A stretch of DNA of 64,000 bases from CAYQEC01 sp964416425 (GCA_964416425.1 CAYQEC010000010.1:1-64000); one strand, 5' to 3'; numbered from the stretch's first letter, positions 26,518-35,887 are shown. Numbers and translations: made by a program. The notes: generated by a model from the sequence alone, not told the origin.

Positions 26518-28473
26518 ATGCCGGCACGAGGGCGCATCGCAGCCACGGCGGTCGTGGTGGCGGCGGCGCTGCTCGCCGGCTGCACCGGCTCTGGCTCGGG
26601 TGGGGCCGCCACGACCACCACCACCGGCGGCGGGACGAGCACGACGGCCGCCCCCGGAGGCGCGGTGGAGGCCTCTGCCGTCTACCTCGACCCGGCGGCG
26701 CCGGTGGAGGACCGGGTCGAGGATCTGCTGGCCAGGATGACCCTCGCCGAGAAGATCGGCCAAATGACCCAGGTGGACCAGAGCAGGATGCGCCCCGGGG
26801 ACGTCGCCGCTTTCGCCATCGGGTCGGTCCTGAGCGGGGGCGGTGGCTACCCGCCCACCAACAACGCTCGGAACTGGGCGGCGATGGTCGACGGCTTCCA
26901 GCGGGAGGCGATGGCGACCCGGCTCGGGATCCCGCTGCTGTACGGGGTCGACGCCATCCACGGCCACAACAACGTGCGCGGCGCCACCATCTTTCCGCAG
27001 GAGGTGGGGCTGGGCGCCGCCGGTGACCCCGACCTGGTGCGGCGGGTCGCGACGGCCACCGCGGCCGAGATGGCCGCCACCGGCATCCACTGGAACTTCG
27101 CCCCGGTGCTGGCGGTGCCACAGGACATCCGGTGGGGCCGTTCCTACGAGGCCTACGGGGAGGACACGGATCTGGTGGCGACTCTGGGAGCCGCCGCGAT
27201 CGAGGGCATGCAGGGCGCCGACCTGGGCGATCCACTCACGGTGGCGGCGACCCCGAAGCACTACGTCGGGGACGGCGGCACCACTTGGGGCAGCGCCACC
27301 ACCAGCGGTGGTCCGATCGACCAGGGCGACACCCGGGTCGACGAGGAGACGCTGCGGGCGGTGCACCTCGCCCCCTACCTCGACGCCCTCGCCGCCGGCG
27401 CCGAGGTGGTGATGGCGACGTTCTCGAGTTGGAACGGGACCAAGGTCCACGCCGACCACTTCCTCCTCACCGACCTGCTGAAAGGGGAGCTGGGATTCGA
27501 CGGCTTCGTCGTCTCCGACTTCCGGGCCATCGACCAGATCTCGCCCGACTACTCCCAGGCCGTCGTCACCGCCATCAACGCCGGCATCGACATGAACATG
27601 GTCCCCTACGACTACCCCCGCTTCATCGGGACGCTCACCACCGCGGTCGGTAACGGCGACGTGACGCAGGAGCGGATCGACGACGCGGTGCGCCGCATCC
27701 TCCGGGTCAAGTTCGAGCTGGGGTTGTTCGAGCAGCCCTACTCCGACCCGGAGCTGCTCGATCAGGTCGGCTCCGACGAGCACCGGGCATTGGCACGGGA
27801 GGCGGTGCGCCGATCCCTCGTCCTGCTCGAGAACAACGGCGACGTGCTCCCGCTCGGACCGGACGACACGGTCGTGCTCGTCGCCGGCATCCCGGCCGAC
27901 GACATCGGGATCCAGTCGGGGGGATGGACCATCGAATGGCAGGGACGGCGCGGCACCATCACCCCGGGCACCACCATCCTGGCGGGCCTCGAGGAGGTGG
28001 CCCCCGCCGGGACGACGATCATCTACGCCGCCGACGGTGTCCCCGACCCCGGGGTGGAGCCCGACGTGTGCATCGGGGTGGTGGGGGAGCGCCCCTACGC
28101 CGAGTACCAGGGTGACAGCGCCGACCTGGCGCTGCCGCAAGCCGATCTCGCCGCGGTCGACGCCCTCGCCGAGTGTTGTGAGCGGCTGGTGGTCGTGATC
28201 GTGGCGGGCCGTCCGGTGATGATCACCGATCGCATCGACGAGTGGGACACGGTGGTGATGGCGTGGCTGCCCGGCTCCGAGGGGGGCGGCGTCGCCGACA
28301 TGCTCTTCGGCCGGGAGCCGTTCACCGGTCGGCTGCCCTACACCTGGCCCCGCACCCTCGACCAGCTCCCCTTGGGCGCCCTCGCCGCCGGCGGGGAGGA
28401 GCCGCTCTTCCCGTTCGGCTTCGGCTTCGACGCCGGGACCTGGCTGGGGGGGCTCCGCCCCACGTGGCGATGA
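26518..28473 (+). CDS. GH3 beta-glucosidase lipoprotein
   Basis: The 651-residue exported enzyme has a lipobox signal (LLAGCTG, Cys near residue 22) and a Ser/Gly/Thr-rich linker to about residue 48. The GH3 TIM-barrel runs from ARMTLAEKIGQMTQ to about 400; its nucleophile is the Asp in GFVVSDFRAID near residue 334. The GH3 C-terminal domain follows (SLVLLENNGDVLPL to FPFGFGFD). It should hydrolyse cello-oligosaccharides or related beta-glucans at the cell surface, supplying sugar to the intracellular GH94 and GH1 enzymes. The GGGGGAGG ribosome-binding site and 21-base spacing suggest an operon with the GH94 gene. Confidence 0.92.
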   Translation: MPARGRIAATAVVVAAALLAGCTGSGSGGAATTTTTGGGTSTTAAPGGAVEASAVYLDPAAPVEDRVEDLLARMTLAEKIGQMTQVDQSRMRPGDVAAFAIGSVLSGGGGYPPTNNARNWAAMVDGFQREAMATRLGIPLLYGVDAIHGHNNVRGATIFPQEVGLGAAGDPDLVRRVATATAAEMAATGIHWNFAPVLAVPQDIRWGRSYEAYGEDTDLVATLGAAAIEGMQGADLGDPLTVAATPKHYVGDGGTTWGSATTSGGPIDQGDTRVDEETLRAVHLAPYLDALAAGAEVVMATFSSWNGTKVHADHFLLTDLLKGELGFDGFVVSDFRAIDQISPDYSQAVVTAINAGIDMNMVPYDYPRFIGTLTTAVGNGDVTQERIDDAVRRILRVKFELGLFEQPYSDPELLDQVGSDEHRALAREAVRRSLVLLENNGDVLPLGPDDTVVLVAGIPADDIGIQSGGWTIEWQGRRGTITPGTTILAGLEEVAPAGTTIIYAADGVPDPGVEPDVCIGVVGERPYAEYQGDSADLALPQADLAAVDALAECCERLVVVIVAGRPVMITDRIDEWDTVVMAWLPGSEGGGVADMLFGREPFTGRLPYTWPRTLDQLPLGALAAGGEEPLFPFGFGFDAGTWLGGLRPTWR

Positions 28474-28506
28474 GGGGCACGCCCCCGGTCGGACCGCCGA
28501 GGCGGC

Positions 28507-28512
28507 TAGGTT
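28507..28512 (+). promoter_or_regulatory. Possible -10 element of the GH1 gene
   Basis: TAGGTT, seven bases ahead of an in-frame TTG at 28520 and 50 bases ahead of the ATG. It could give GH1 its own promoter inside the cluster. Confidence 0.35.
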
Positions 28513-28561
28513 GCCGAGGTTGCCGGCGGGTGCCGGGCGAGCGCATCGAGAGGTGGATTCC

Positions 28562-29908
28562 ATGACGACAGACCTGACCTTCCCGGAGGGGTTCACCTGG
28601 GGGGCGGCCACCGCCGCCTACCAGATCGAGGGCGCCGCCACCGAGGACGGGAGGGGACCCTGCATCTGGGACAAGTTCTCCCACACCCCCGGCGCCGTGA
28701 CCGGCGGGGACACCGGAGACGTCGCCTGCGATCACTACCACCGCTGGAAGGACGACGTCGCCCTCATCCACCGCCTCGGAGTGGGGGCCTACCGGTTCTC
28801 CGTCGCCTGGTCACGTGTCATCCCCGAGGGCCGCGGTGCGGTCAACGCCCCCGGCCTCGACTTTTACGACCGGCTCGTCGACGAGCTGCTCGAGAACGGG
28901 ATCGAGCCCTCCGTCACCCTCTGCCACTTCGACCTGCCGCAGGCGCTGGAGGACCGGGGCGGATGGCCGGAACGGTCGACGGCCGAGGCGTTCGCCGAGT
29001 ACGCCGCGGTGGTGGCCCAGCGCCTCGGGGACCGGGTCCGGCAATGGGTGACCCTCAACGAGCCCCGGGTGGCGGCCTTCGCCGGCTACGAGGCGGGCGA
29101 CCACGCCCCGGGCCGCACCTCGGTGGCGGACCGGCTCGCCGCCGGGCACCACATGCTGCTCGCCCACGGGCTCGGGATGGAAGCGGTCCGGTCCGCGGCT
29201 CCGGGGGCCCGGGTCGGGCTCGTCAACGACCCCTCCCCGTGTCATCCCGCCTCGGGACATCCGCTCGACGTGGAGGCGGCCAACCTGGAACACGCCCTGC
29301 GTAACACCTGGATGCTCGATCCCGTCTTCGGACGCGGCTACCCCGCCCGGCTCATCGAAGCGCTGCAGTGGGACCAGGGCGAAGTGAAGCCGGGCGACCT
29401 CGCGGTGATCTCCCGGCCGATGGACTTCTTCGGCCTCAACTACTACACCCGGCAAATCTTCCGCAGCCCGGAGCTGCCTCCCGACAAGCCGGGGCTCGTC
29501 GTCCCCGGTGACGAGTTCACCGACATGGGGTGGGAGGTGTACCCGGCCGGGATCCTCGAGATGCTCGAGTGGCTGTGGCACGAGTACGGGATCGCCGACC
29601 TCTACGTGACCGAGAACGGGGCCGCCTACGGCGACGGCGACGGCCCGCCGTTCGTCGACGCGAAGCGGATTGCCTACCTGCGCGACCACCTGGCGGCGGT
29701 GCACCAGGCCATCGCCCGGGGCGTGCCGGTGCGGGGCTACTTCGTCTGGTCACTGCTCGACAACTTCGAATGGGCTCACGGCTACTCGAAGCGGTTCGGG
29801 ATCGTGCGGGTCGACTACGAGACCCAGGAGCGCTCCGTCCGGGAGAGCGGGCGCTTCTACTCGGCGATCGCCCGCAGCAACCGGCTCCCGGTGGGGGAGG
29901 GGGCCTAG
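28562..29908 (+). CDS. GH1 beta-glucosidase
   Basis: The 448-residue retaining glycosidase hydrolyses cellobiose and other beta-glucosides. Motifs run in order: FTWGAATAAYQIEGA near residue 11, acid/base Glu in TLNEP near 167, nucleophile Glu in YVTENG near 351, and the aglycone-binding DNFEWAHGY near 400. No signal peptide, so cytoplasmic. ATG 28562 is preferred with GAGAGG upstream; a TTG at 28520 would add 14 residues. It follows the GH3 gene by 88 bases and its end overlaps the convergent hxlR-type gene by four bases. Confidence 0.94.
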   Translation: MTTDLTFPEGFTWGAATAAYQIEGAATEDGRGPCIWDKFSHTPGAVTGGDTGDVACDHYHRWKDDVALIHRLGVGAYRFSVAWSRVIPEGRGAVNAPGLDFYDRLVDELLENGIEPSVTLCHFDLPQALEDRGGWPERSTAEAFAEYAAVVAQRLGDRVRQWVTLNEPRVAAFAGYEAGDHAPGRTSVADRLAAGHHMLLAHGLGMEAVRSAAPGARVGLVNDPSPCHPASGHPLDVEAANLEHALRNTWMLDPVFGRGYPARLIEALQWDQGEVKPGDLAVISRPMDFFGLNYYTRQIFRSPELPPDKPGLVVPGDEFTDMGWEVYPAGILEMLEWLWHEYGIADLYVTENGAAYGDGDGPPFVDAKRIAYLRDHLAAVHQAIARGVPVRGYFVWSLLDNFEWAHGYSKRFGIVRVDYETQERSVRESGRFYSAIARSNRLPVGEGA

Positions 29909-30393
29909 CCCGCCGCCTCGGCCACCAGGGCGGCGTGCCGCTCCACGACCACCTCGAGGGTGGGCTCGACCCGCACGTTGCGCCGGGTGAGCCGCTCGCC
30001 GCAGTGGGCGCAGGCAGCAACGAGGTGGGTGTCGTGACCGCACTCCTGATGGATGATGCGCCGCTCGGCGTGCGACCCCACCCAACGGTCGCCCCAGCGC
30101 CACAGCGCCATCAGCACGTCGAAGAGGTCCTTGCCCTTCTCGGTGAGCAGGTACTCGTGGCGCGGCGGGTGCTCCTGGTAGGGACGGGTGAAGAGGATGT
30201 GGGCGGCGACGAGGGTGTCGAGCCGGTTGGTGAGGACGTTGCTGGCGATGTCGAGGTCACGCCGGAAGTCGTCGAAGCGTCGCACCCCGAGGAAGGCGTC
30301 CCGCAGGATGAGTAAGGTCCAGCGGTCGCCGATGAGGTCGACGCTGTTGGCGACGGCGCAGTCGAGATGGTCGAGCGGTTTACGGGTCGGCAT
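29905..30393 (-). CDS. HxlR-family transcriptional regulator
   Basis: The 162-residue winged-helix protein has the HxlR signature: VDLIGDRWTLLILRDAFLGVRRFDDF near residue 18, IASNVLTNRLDTLV as recognition region, and EYLLTEKGKDLFDVLMAL as wing and dimer helix. A C-terminal extension holds HQECGH and CAHCGE, a possible zinc site of Cys/His pairs. The ATG follows TAACGT (minus strand, 30400-30405) by six bases. It is divergent from an alpha/beta hydrolase gene and probably regulates it through the repeats between them. Confidence 0.9.
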   Translation of the reverse strand: MPTRKPLDHLDCAVANSVDLIGDRWTLLILRDAFLGVRRFDDFRRDLDIASNVLTNRLDTLVAAHILFTRPYQEHPPRHEYLLTEKGKDLFDVLMALWRWGDRWVGSHAERRIIHQECGHDTHLVAACAHCGERLTRRNVRVEPTLEVVVERHAALVAEAAG

Positions 30394-30411
30394 ACCGCCA
30401 CGTTAGCACCA

Positions 30412-30461
30412 ACTTGCATCACGCAACCGACTTGCTAGAGTGACTTGCGTAACACAACCGA
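30412..30461. promoter_or_regulatory. Paired 19-bp direct repeats, candidate HxlR operator
   Basis: ACTTGCATCACGCAACCGA (30412-30430) and ACTTGCGTAACACAACCGA (30443-30461) share 15 of 19 positions and start 31 bases apart, about three helical turns. Each contains a TTGC/GCAA or TTGC/ACAA dyad. They flank TAGAGT (30436-30441), a possible -10 of the hydrolase gene. This fits a regulator dimer binding twice at the divergent promoter. Confidence 0.6.
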
Positions 30462-30478
30462 TAGGCTCGGGAGGGATC

Positions 30479-31396
30479 ATGCAACGGGAGCAGGGGGCCG
30501 GGTCGGAGCGCCCGGCACGTTCCCAGGCCGCGGCGGGGCCGGAGGCGGGGACGAGCAACGACCAGGCCAACGGCAACGGGCTGCGCCGATCGGCGGGGAC
30601 GAAGCTGCTGGCCGGCGGCCTCCGTGTCGCCGGCGGGATCGCACCCGGAGTGGCCGGGGCGATCGCCGAGAAGCTCTACTTCCGGGCGATGGGAGCGCGA
30701 CCCCGCACCGCGGTCGAATCCGGCGACCCCTTCTCCTTCACGCTCCAAAAGCGCACCGTCACCGGCTACACCCTCGGCGCAGGCGAGACGGTGCTGCTGC
30801 TCCACGGCTGGCGGGGAACCGCCGGCGACATGAGCACCATCGCCGCCGCGGTGGCCGGCGCCGGGATGCAGGCGGTGGCCATCGACCTCCCAGGTCACGG
30901 CGACGACCGCGGCTCCCGCACCGACCTGTTCCTCATGGCGGCGGCGGTCCATGCCGCCGGATCGCTCTTCGGGCCTCCCGCCGGGGTGGTCGCCCACTCC
31001 TTCGGCGCCGCCGTCGCCTTCGGATCCTTCCCCAACGGCGGGCCGCGTCGAGTCGCCCTCTTCGGCCCGGCGATCCGCGGCGACCGCTACCTGGAGGGCT
31101 TTGGCCGCCATGTCGGGTTCAACGAGCGGGCCCTGGCCCGCTTCACCCGACGCATCGAGCGGTACGCCGGCCCGCAGCTGATGCCGATCCTGCACGGCGA
31201 GGGCAACGTGCCCGGTGCCGAGTTCCTCATCCAACACGATCCGGCCGACGCCTGGACCCCCATCGTCGACTCGCGTCGCTTCGTCGACACCCACCCCTCC
31301 GCCCGGCTCGTCGTCGTCGAGGGCGCCGGCCACAAGGGGATCCTCCGCCACCAGGAGGCGGTGGCCCGCGCCGCCGCGTTCCTCGTGGCGGGCTGA
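30479..31396 (+). CDS. Alpha/beta hydrolase
   Basis: The 305-residue protein is an alpha/beta-fold hydrolase. The oxyanion motif LLHGWRG is near residue 105, nucleophile Ser in VAHSFGA near 180, acid Asp in QHDPADAWTP near 261, and His in GAGHKGILRH near 286. About 55 N-terminal residues are polar and low in complexity, then a weakly hydrophobic Gly/Ala-rich stretch. GGGAGGG precedes the ATG. Esterase or similar activity is likely; substrate unknown. The divergent HxlR gene is the likely regulator. Confidence 0.85.
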   Translation: MQREQGAGSERPARSQAAAGPEAGTSNDQANGNGLRRSAGTKLLAGGLRVAGGIAPGVAGAIAEKLYFRAMGARPRTAVESGDPFSFTLQKRTVTGYTLGAGETVLLLHGWRGTAGDMSTIAAAVAGAGMQAVAIDLPGHGDDRGSRTDLFLMAAAVHAAGSLFGPPAGVVAHSFGAAVAFGSFPNGGPRRVALFGPAIRGDRYLEGFGRHVGFNERALARFTRRIERYAGPQLMPILHGEGNVPGAEFLIQHDPADAWTPIVDSRRFVDTHPSARLVVVEGAGHKGILRHQEAVARAAAFLVAG

Positions 31397-31414
31397 GGCG
31401 GGCAGACCTTCGGG

Positions 31415-33043
31415 CTACGCGGCGTAGTTGCTGGAGAGCCGGATCGTCTCGGCGATGTGGACGTTGACCAGGGCCGGCTTGCCGCTGGCCCGGGCCCGCT
31501 GCAGGGCCGGTGTGAGCTCCGCGGGGCAGGTCACCAGCTCCCCGTAGCCACCCAAGGCCGTGACCACGCTGTGGTAGGGGCGCCGCCCCAGGTCGGCGGC
31601 GATGACCCGGTCCGGGTAGAAGGTGCGGTGGAAGGTCTTGATGTTGTTCCAGACCCCGTCGTTGCCGACGACGCCGACCACCGGCAGCCCGAGCCGCACG
31701 AACGTGTCGTACTCCATCCCGTGGAAGCCGAACCCGCCGTCCCCGAACACGATGCCGACCAGGGCGTCGGGATGCACCACCTTGGCGGCGAGGGCGAAGC
31801 CGGGCCCGGTGCCGAGGGTGCCGGCCGGGCCGGGCTCGAGCACGTGACCCGGGGTCGAGACCTGGAGCCACTTGGCGGTGGTGGCGACGATGTCACCGCC
31901 GTCGACGCTGACGATGGCGTCGCGACCGAAGAAGGCGGCGACGTCCCGCCCGAACCGCTGCGGCATGATCGCCTCGCCCTCCTCGTCCGCCTCCCGCTCG
32001 GCGGCGGCCAGCCTCTCCTCCTCGATCCGGCGGATGTCACGGGCCCAGGGACGCTCCCCCCCACGGGCGAAGGTGGTGCGATGCTCCAGCAGCTCGGCCA
32101 CGAAGCGACCCGGGGTGGCGACGACGGCGACCGGGGCCGGACGGTTCCAGCCGAGGCGGGTCGGCTCGGCGTCGACCTGGACCACGGTGGCGGCCGGATT
32201 GATCTTGCGCCCGTAGCCGGTTCGGAAATCCCAGTCGACCCCGAGGGCGAGCACCAGATCGGCTCCGGCGAACGCTTCGGATCGGGCCCGGATCCCGAGC
32301 AGGGGATGGCCGTGGGGGAACGCCCCTCGGGCGCCGGCGTTGACGTAGGCGGGGGCGTCCAGGGCCTCGGCCAGCGCCACCAGCGCCGCGGCCCCCTCCC
32401 CGCGGATCCCGCTCCCGGCGAAGAGCACCGGCCGTTCCGCCCCGGCGAGCAGGTCGGCGACCCGTGCCACCACCGCCGAGTCGGCGCCCATCGGTTCCGT
32501 CGCCCGGTACGACCGGGGGAGGGGGGTGGCCTCGTCGACCATGCCCGCCTGGACGTCGAGGGGGATGTCGAGGAAGACGGGGCCGCCCCGCCCGGCGAAG
32601 GCGTGGCGGGCGGCGAGGGCGACGTACTCGGCGAGACGGACGGTCTCCCAGGCGGTGGTGGCGAGGCGGGTGATCGATCGGAAGAGCTGCGGGTGGTCCA
32701 TCTCCTGGAGCCCGCCAGCGTGTTCCTGGCGGACCGGATGGCGTCCCCCCAACACCAGCATCGGGGTCCCGGCGGCGGAGGCGTTCATCACCGCGGTGAC
32801 GGTGTTGGTGACCCCGGGGGCGGCGGTGACGGCGGCGACCCCGAGACGGCCGGTGAGCCGGGTATAGGCCTCGGCGGCATGGGCCGCGGTCTGCTCGTGA
32901 CGGACGTCGACCAGGCGGATTCCCTCCAGGGCACAGCCATCGAGGATGGGCACGATGTGGCCGCCGGTGAGGGTGAAGACGGTGTCGACGCCTTCGGCCC
33001 GCAGGGCACGGGCCAGGAGCTGGCCACCGTGGATCTTCGCCAT
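31415..33043 (-). CDS. TPP-dependent enzyme, acetolactate synthase/2-hydroxyacyl-CoA lyase-like
   Basis: The 542-residue protein has the three-domain layout of the TPP enzyme superfamily. The PYR domain has the activating Glu in RHEQTAAHAAE near residue 50, the central domain runs about 185-320, and the PP domain has the Mg/TPP motif GDGGFGFHGMEYDTF with Asn in VVGNDGVWN near 470. It resembles acetolactate synthase large-subunit paralogues and oxalyl-/2-hydroxyacyl-CoA lyases rather than ilvB proper, and no small subunit gene is adjacent. Start ATG 33043 lies 23 bases after sixA, suggesting co-transcription. The exact reaction is not resolved. Confidence 0.82.
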   Translation of the reverse strand: MAKIHGGQLLARALRAEGVDTVFTLTGGHIVPILDGCALEGIRLVDVRHEQTAAHAAEAYTRLTGRLGVAAVTAAPGVTNTVTAVMNASAAGTPMLVLGGRHPVRQEHAGGLQEMDHPQLFRSITRLATTAWETVRLAEYVALAARHAFAGRGGPVFLDIPLDVQAGMVDEATPLPRSYRATEPMGADSAVVARVADLLAGAERPVLFAGSGIRGEGAAALVALAEALDAPAYVNAGARGAFPHGHPLLGIRARSEAFAGADLVLALGVDWDFRTGYGRKINPAATVVQVDAEPTRLGWNRPAPVAVVATPGRFVAELLEHRTTFARGGERPWARDIRRIEEERLAAAEREADEEGEAIMPQRFGRDVAAFFGRDAIVSVDGGDIVATTAKWLQVSTPGHVLEPGPAGTLGTGPGFALAAKVVHPDALVGIVFGDGGFGFHGMEYDTFVRLGLPVVGVVGNDGVWNNIKTFHRTFYPDRVIAADLGRRPYHSVVTALGGYGELVTCPAELTPALQRARASGKPALVNVHIAETIRLSSNYAA

Positions 33044-33066
33044 GTTGCCTCCCGTCGTTCGACGGC

Positions 33067-33579
33067 TCACTTGGTCAGGTCGCCCCAGGTGCCTTCCAGG
33101 AAGAGCCGCGGCTGGAGGGCGTAGGCGAGCTCGGCCCGGCCGGTGCGCACATCGGCCCATTCCATGATCGCCAGGTCGATGCCGATCACCGAGGCGGTCT
33201 TCACCTGGACCCGGGAGCCGGTCAATTCCTCGATCAGATCGCCCCAGGTCGGCTGATGCCCGACCACCATGAGGAACCGGACCGATCGGGCGGCGGCGGC
33301 GACGACGTCGAGCACCGACGACGGGGACTCCCCGTACAGGTCGGGGACCAGCTCGATCTCGGACCCCCACGTCCCCGCCTTGGACGCCAGCTCGGCGGTG
33401 GAGCGGGCCCGCAGCGCTGTCGAGCTGTAGATGAACTGCGGGACCTGGCCCATACGGGACAGCACCCGCCCCATCACCCTGGCGGAGGCCCGACCCCGCT
33501 CGTTGAGGGGGCGTTCGTGGTCGGGGGTGTCGCCGCCCCAGTCGGACTTGCCGTGGCGCATGACGAGGAGCCGTTTCAT
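33067..33579 (-). CDS. sixA: SixA-like phosphohistidine phosphatase
   Basis: The 170-residue histidine-phosphatase-superfamily protein has the phospho-accepting RHGKSDW near residue 8, the second Arg in STALRARSTAE, the Glu in DLYGESPSS and the second His in VVGHQPTW near 106. SixA removes phosphate from histidine phosphocarriers. ATG 33579 is favoured over the GTG at 33588 because TAACGT (minus strand, 33587-33592) sits exactly seven bases ahead of it. Confidence 0.88.
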   Translation of the reverse strand: MKRLLVMRHGKSDWGGDTPDHERPLNERGRASARVMGRVLSRMGQVPQFIYSSTALRARSTAELASKAGTWGSEIELVPDLYGESPSSVLDVVAAAARSVRFLMVVGHQPTWGDLIEELTGSRVQVKTASVIGIDLAIMEWADVRTGRAELAYALQPRLFLEGTWGDLTK

Positions 33580-33643
33580 GGACTCCACGTTACCGAAGTA
33601 CCTTCAGGGCACGGGACGCGATCCGGTCGGCCGGGGAGGCACC

Positions 33644-34156
33644 ATGGCGCGCAAGGAGACAGGGGTCGAGGCCCACCTCCAGCCGGGGGAGGAGGTCGAG
33701 GTGGCGCTGCGGGGCGCCATCGAGGGCTTCACGACGTGGTCCAACTTCGGGGGGGCGGTGGCGGTGCTGACCGCCCTCACCGTGGCGCGGATGGCGCGCC
33801 TGGGCTTATGGACCGGGGCGGCGGAAATCGTCGCCGTCATCGTCGCCGGCTTTGTCGCGGTGCTGGTGTTGGTGGGCCGGCCGATGGCGCATCGCCACGA
33901 CCCGGCCCTGGCCGGTCCCTACGTGGTGGTGGCGCTCACCTCGCGTCGCCTGCTCGTCTTCGACCGGGCCCGGGGCGACGCGGCCGACGCCCTGGCGGCG
34001 GCGTACCCGCGGTCCTCCTTGACCGGGGTGCGGTATCGCAGGGCGCGCCTACTCCGGCCTCACCTCCTCACATTCCGGGCCGGCAACCGGAGCCTCCGGT
34101 TCGAGTTCCCCCGGGCCGAGCCGGTCGCCGAGCTGACCGAGCGGCTCGGTCGCTGA
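33644..34156 (+). CDS. Hypothetical membrane protein, PH-like tail
   Basis: I do not recognise a named family for this 170-residue protein. It has two adjacent membrane helices (about residues 32-47 and 53-76) after a short acidic amphipathic start, then a soluble domain with VVVALTSRRLLVFDR and a later beta-rich Arg segment, reminiscent of bacterial PH-like domains in small membrane proteins. GGGGAGG precedes the ATG. It is divergent from sixA and upstream of the ferritin gene. Confidence 0.65.
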   Translation: MARKETGVEAHLQPGEEVEVALRGAIEGFTTWSNFGGAVAVLTALTVARMARLGLWTGAAEIVAVIVAGFVAVLVLVGRPMAHRHDPALAGPYVVVALTSRRLLVFDRARGDAADALAAAYPRSSLTGVRYRRARLLRPHLLTFRAGNRSLRFEFPRAEPVAELTERLGR

Positions 34157-34236
34157 GATCCGCTCCGTCCGGTCGCCACGGTGGCGGGCCGTCGATACGA
34201 TGGGCCTCGAAGCGACGACCACGAGGAGTGAGCGAC

Positions 34237-34749
34237 ATGGGCCTCGACACCGCGATGGAACAGGCACTGAACGAACAGATCACGCTGGAGTACGCCTCCG
34301 CCTACGCCTACACCGCCTTCGGGGCGTGGCTCGACGCCGAGAGCCTCCCCGGCATGGCGAGTTGGATGGAGGCCCAGGCGGCCGAGGAGCGCACCCACGC
34401 CCAGAGGTTCGCCCGCTTCGTGCTCGACCGCGGCAATCGGGTGCGGCTCGGCGCCATCGCCGCTCCCCGCGACGACTACGACTCGCCGCTCGAGGTCTTC
34501 GAGCTGGCGCTGGCGCACGAGCAGAAGGTCACCGCTGCCATCAACGACCTCTACGCCGCCGCGGTCGCCGCCAAGGACTACGCCTCGCTCCCGCTGCTGG
34601 ACTGGTTCGTCGACGAGCAGGTCGAGGAGGAGGCGACGGTGCAGCAGATCATGGACGACCTGCGGCGTGCCGGCAGCGAGGGCCACGCCCTCCTCATGAT
34701 CGACCGCGAGCTCGGAGTCCGCACCTTCACCGGGGGCGCCGAGGCGTGA
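34237..34749 (+). CDS. ftnA: Ferritin (non-heme iron storage)
   Basis: The 170-residue four-helix protein stores iron. Ferroxidase-site residues are present: Glu in ITLEYASAY near 17, Glu-x-x-His in AEERTHAQRF near 50-53, Glu in ALAHEQKV near 94, and EQVEEE near 127. The length and the tail LMIDRELGVR fit FtnA-type ferritin, not bacterioferritin; no heme-binding Met is evident. GAGGAG precedes the ATG and a TACGAT element lies about 40 bases upstream. Confidence 0.93.
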   Translation: MGLDTAMEQALNEQITLEYASAYAYTAFGAWLDAESLPGMASWMEAQAAEERTHAQRFARFVLDRGNRVRLGAIAAPRDDYDSPLEVFELALAHEQKVTAAINDLYAAAVAAKDYASLPLLDWFVDEQVEEEATVQQIMDDLRRAGSEGHALLMIDRELGVRTFTGGAEA

Positions 34750-34765
34750 CCGCCCCGGCGGCCTC

Positions 34766-35887
34766 CTAGAGGCGCTCGACGATGTAGTCGATGGCCGCGG
34801 TGAGCCGCTCGAGATCGGACGGCTCGATGTTGGGGAACATGGCCATCCGGAGCTGGTTGCGTCCCAGTTTGCGATAGCTCTCGGTGTCGACGATGCCGTT
34901 GCTGCGCAGCGTCGCCGCCACCGCGTCGGCGTCGACGTTGGGGGCGAAGTCGATCGTCGCCACCGTGGTGCTCCGCATCGCCTGATCGGGCACGAACGGG
35001 GTCGTGAACGGGCGCGAGTCGGCCCATCCATAGATCACCGCGGACGATTCGCGGCAACGGTCGATCGCCCAATCGAGGCCGCCCAGCTCCAGCATCACGT
35101 CGACCTGGCGCCGCAGCAGGAAGAGGGTGGCCAGCGCCGGGGTGTTGTAGGTCTGGTCCTTGCGCGAGTTCGCCAGGGCCAGCGACAGCGACAGGGTGGG
35201 TGGGATCCAGCGTCCCGAGGCCCCGATCTGCTCGATCCGGCTCACCGCCGCCGGCGAGCACAGCGCCACCCACAGGCCGCCTTCGGCGCCGAAGACCTTC
35301 TGCGGCGAGAAGTAGTAGGCGTCGAACTCGGCCGGCTCGACTGCCATCGCCCCGGCTCCGGAGGTGGCGTCGACCGCCACCAGGCCGGTCGCTCCGGCAG
35401 GACGCGCCACCGGCATCATCACCCCGGTCGACGTCTCGTTGTGGGTCAAGCCGTAGAGGTCGATGGTGGAATCGGCCACCGGCTCCGGGTGGGTCCCGGG
35501 CTCCGACTCGATGACCTGCGGGTCCTCGAGATGCGGGGCGGCCGCGGCCACCGCGGCGAACTTACCGGAGAACTCGCCGAAGACGAGGTGTTGGCTTCGC
35601 TGCTGGATCAGGCTGAAGGAGGCGGCATCCCAGAACGAGGTGGCTCCCCCGACGCCGAGGAGGACCTCGTAGCCGCTCGGCAGCGAGAACAGGTCGGTGA
35701 GCCCGGCCCGGATCGCCGCCACCACGCTCCGCACCCCGGGCCGGCGGTGGCTGGTTCCCATGTAGCTGGAGCCGGTGACTCCGAGTTCCATGAGGATCTC
35801 GGTTCGTACCTTGGACGGCCCCGACCCGAACCTCCCGTCTCCCGGGAGGAGGCTGGGAGGAAGCTCGATCGTTGGGTTATCTGTCAT
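34766..35887 (-). CDS. serC: Phosphoserine aminotransferase
   Basis: The 373-residue PLP enzyme converts 3-phosphohydroxypyruvate to phosphoserine in serine synthesis. It matches the actinobacterial SerC type: FGSGPSKVRTEIL near residue 20, GTSHRRPGVRSVV near 44, THNETSTGV near 148, and the PLP lysine in YYFSPQKVFG near 196. The start ATG is at 35887. The divergent gene is another PLP aminotransferase. Confidence 0.93.
   Translation of the reverse strand: MTDNPTIELPPSLLPGDGRFGSGPSKVRTEILMELGVTGSSYMGTSHRRPGVRSVVAAIRAGLTDLFSLPSGYEVLLGVGGATSFWDAASFSLIQQRSQHLVFGEFSGKFAAVAAAAPHLEDPQVIESEPGTHPEPVADSTIDLYGLTHNETSTGVMMPVARPAGATGLVAVDATSGAGAMAVEPAEFDAYYFSPQKVFGAEGGLWVALCSPAAVSRIEQIGASGRWIPPTLSLSLALANSRKDQTYNTPALATLFLLRRQVDVMLELGGLDWAIDRCRESSAVIYGWADSRPFTTPFVPDQAMRSTTVATIDFAPNVDADAVAATLRSNGIVDTESYRKLGRNQLRMAMFPNIEPSDLERLTAAIDYIVERL

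Noticed and set aside
23731..28611. A 1626-codon antisense open frame across the GH94/GH3 genes, and similar long antisense frames elsewhere (for example 17559-20096)
   Set aside because: They mirror high third-position GC of the real genes; the sense proteins have complete catalytic motifs.
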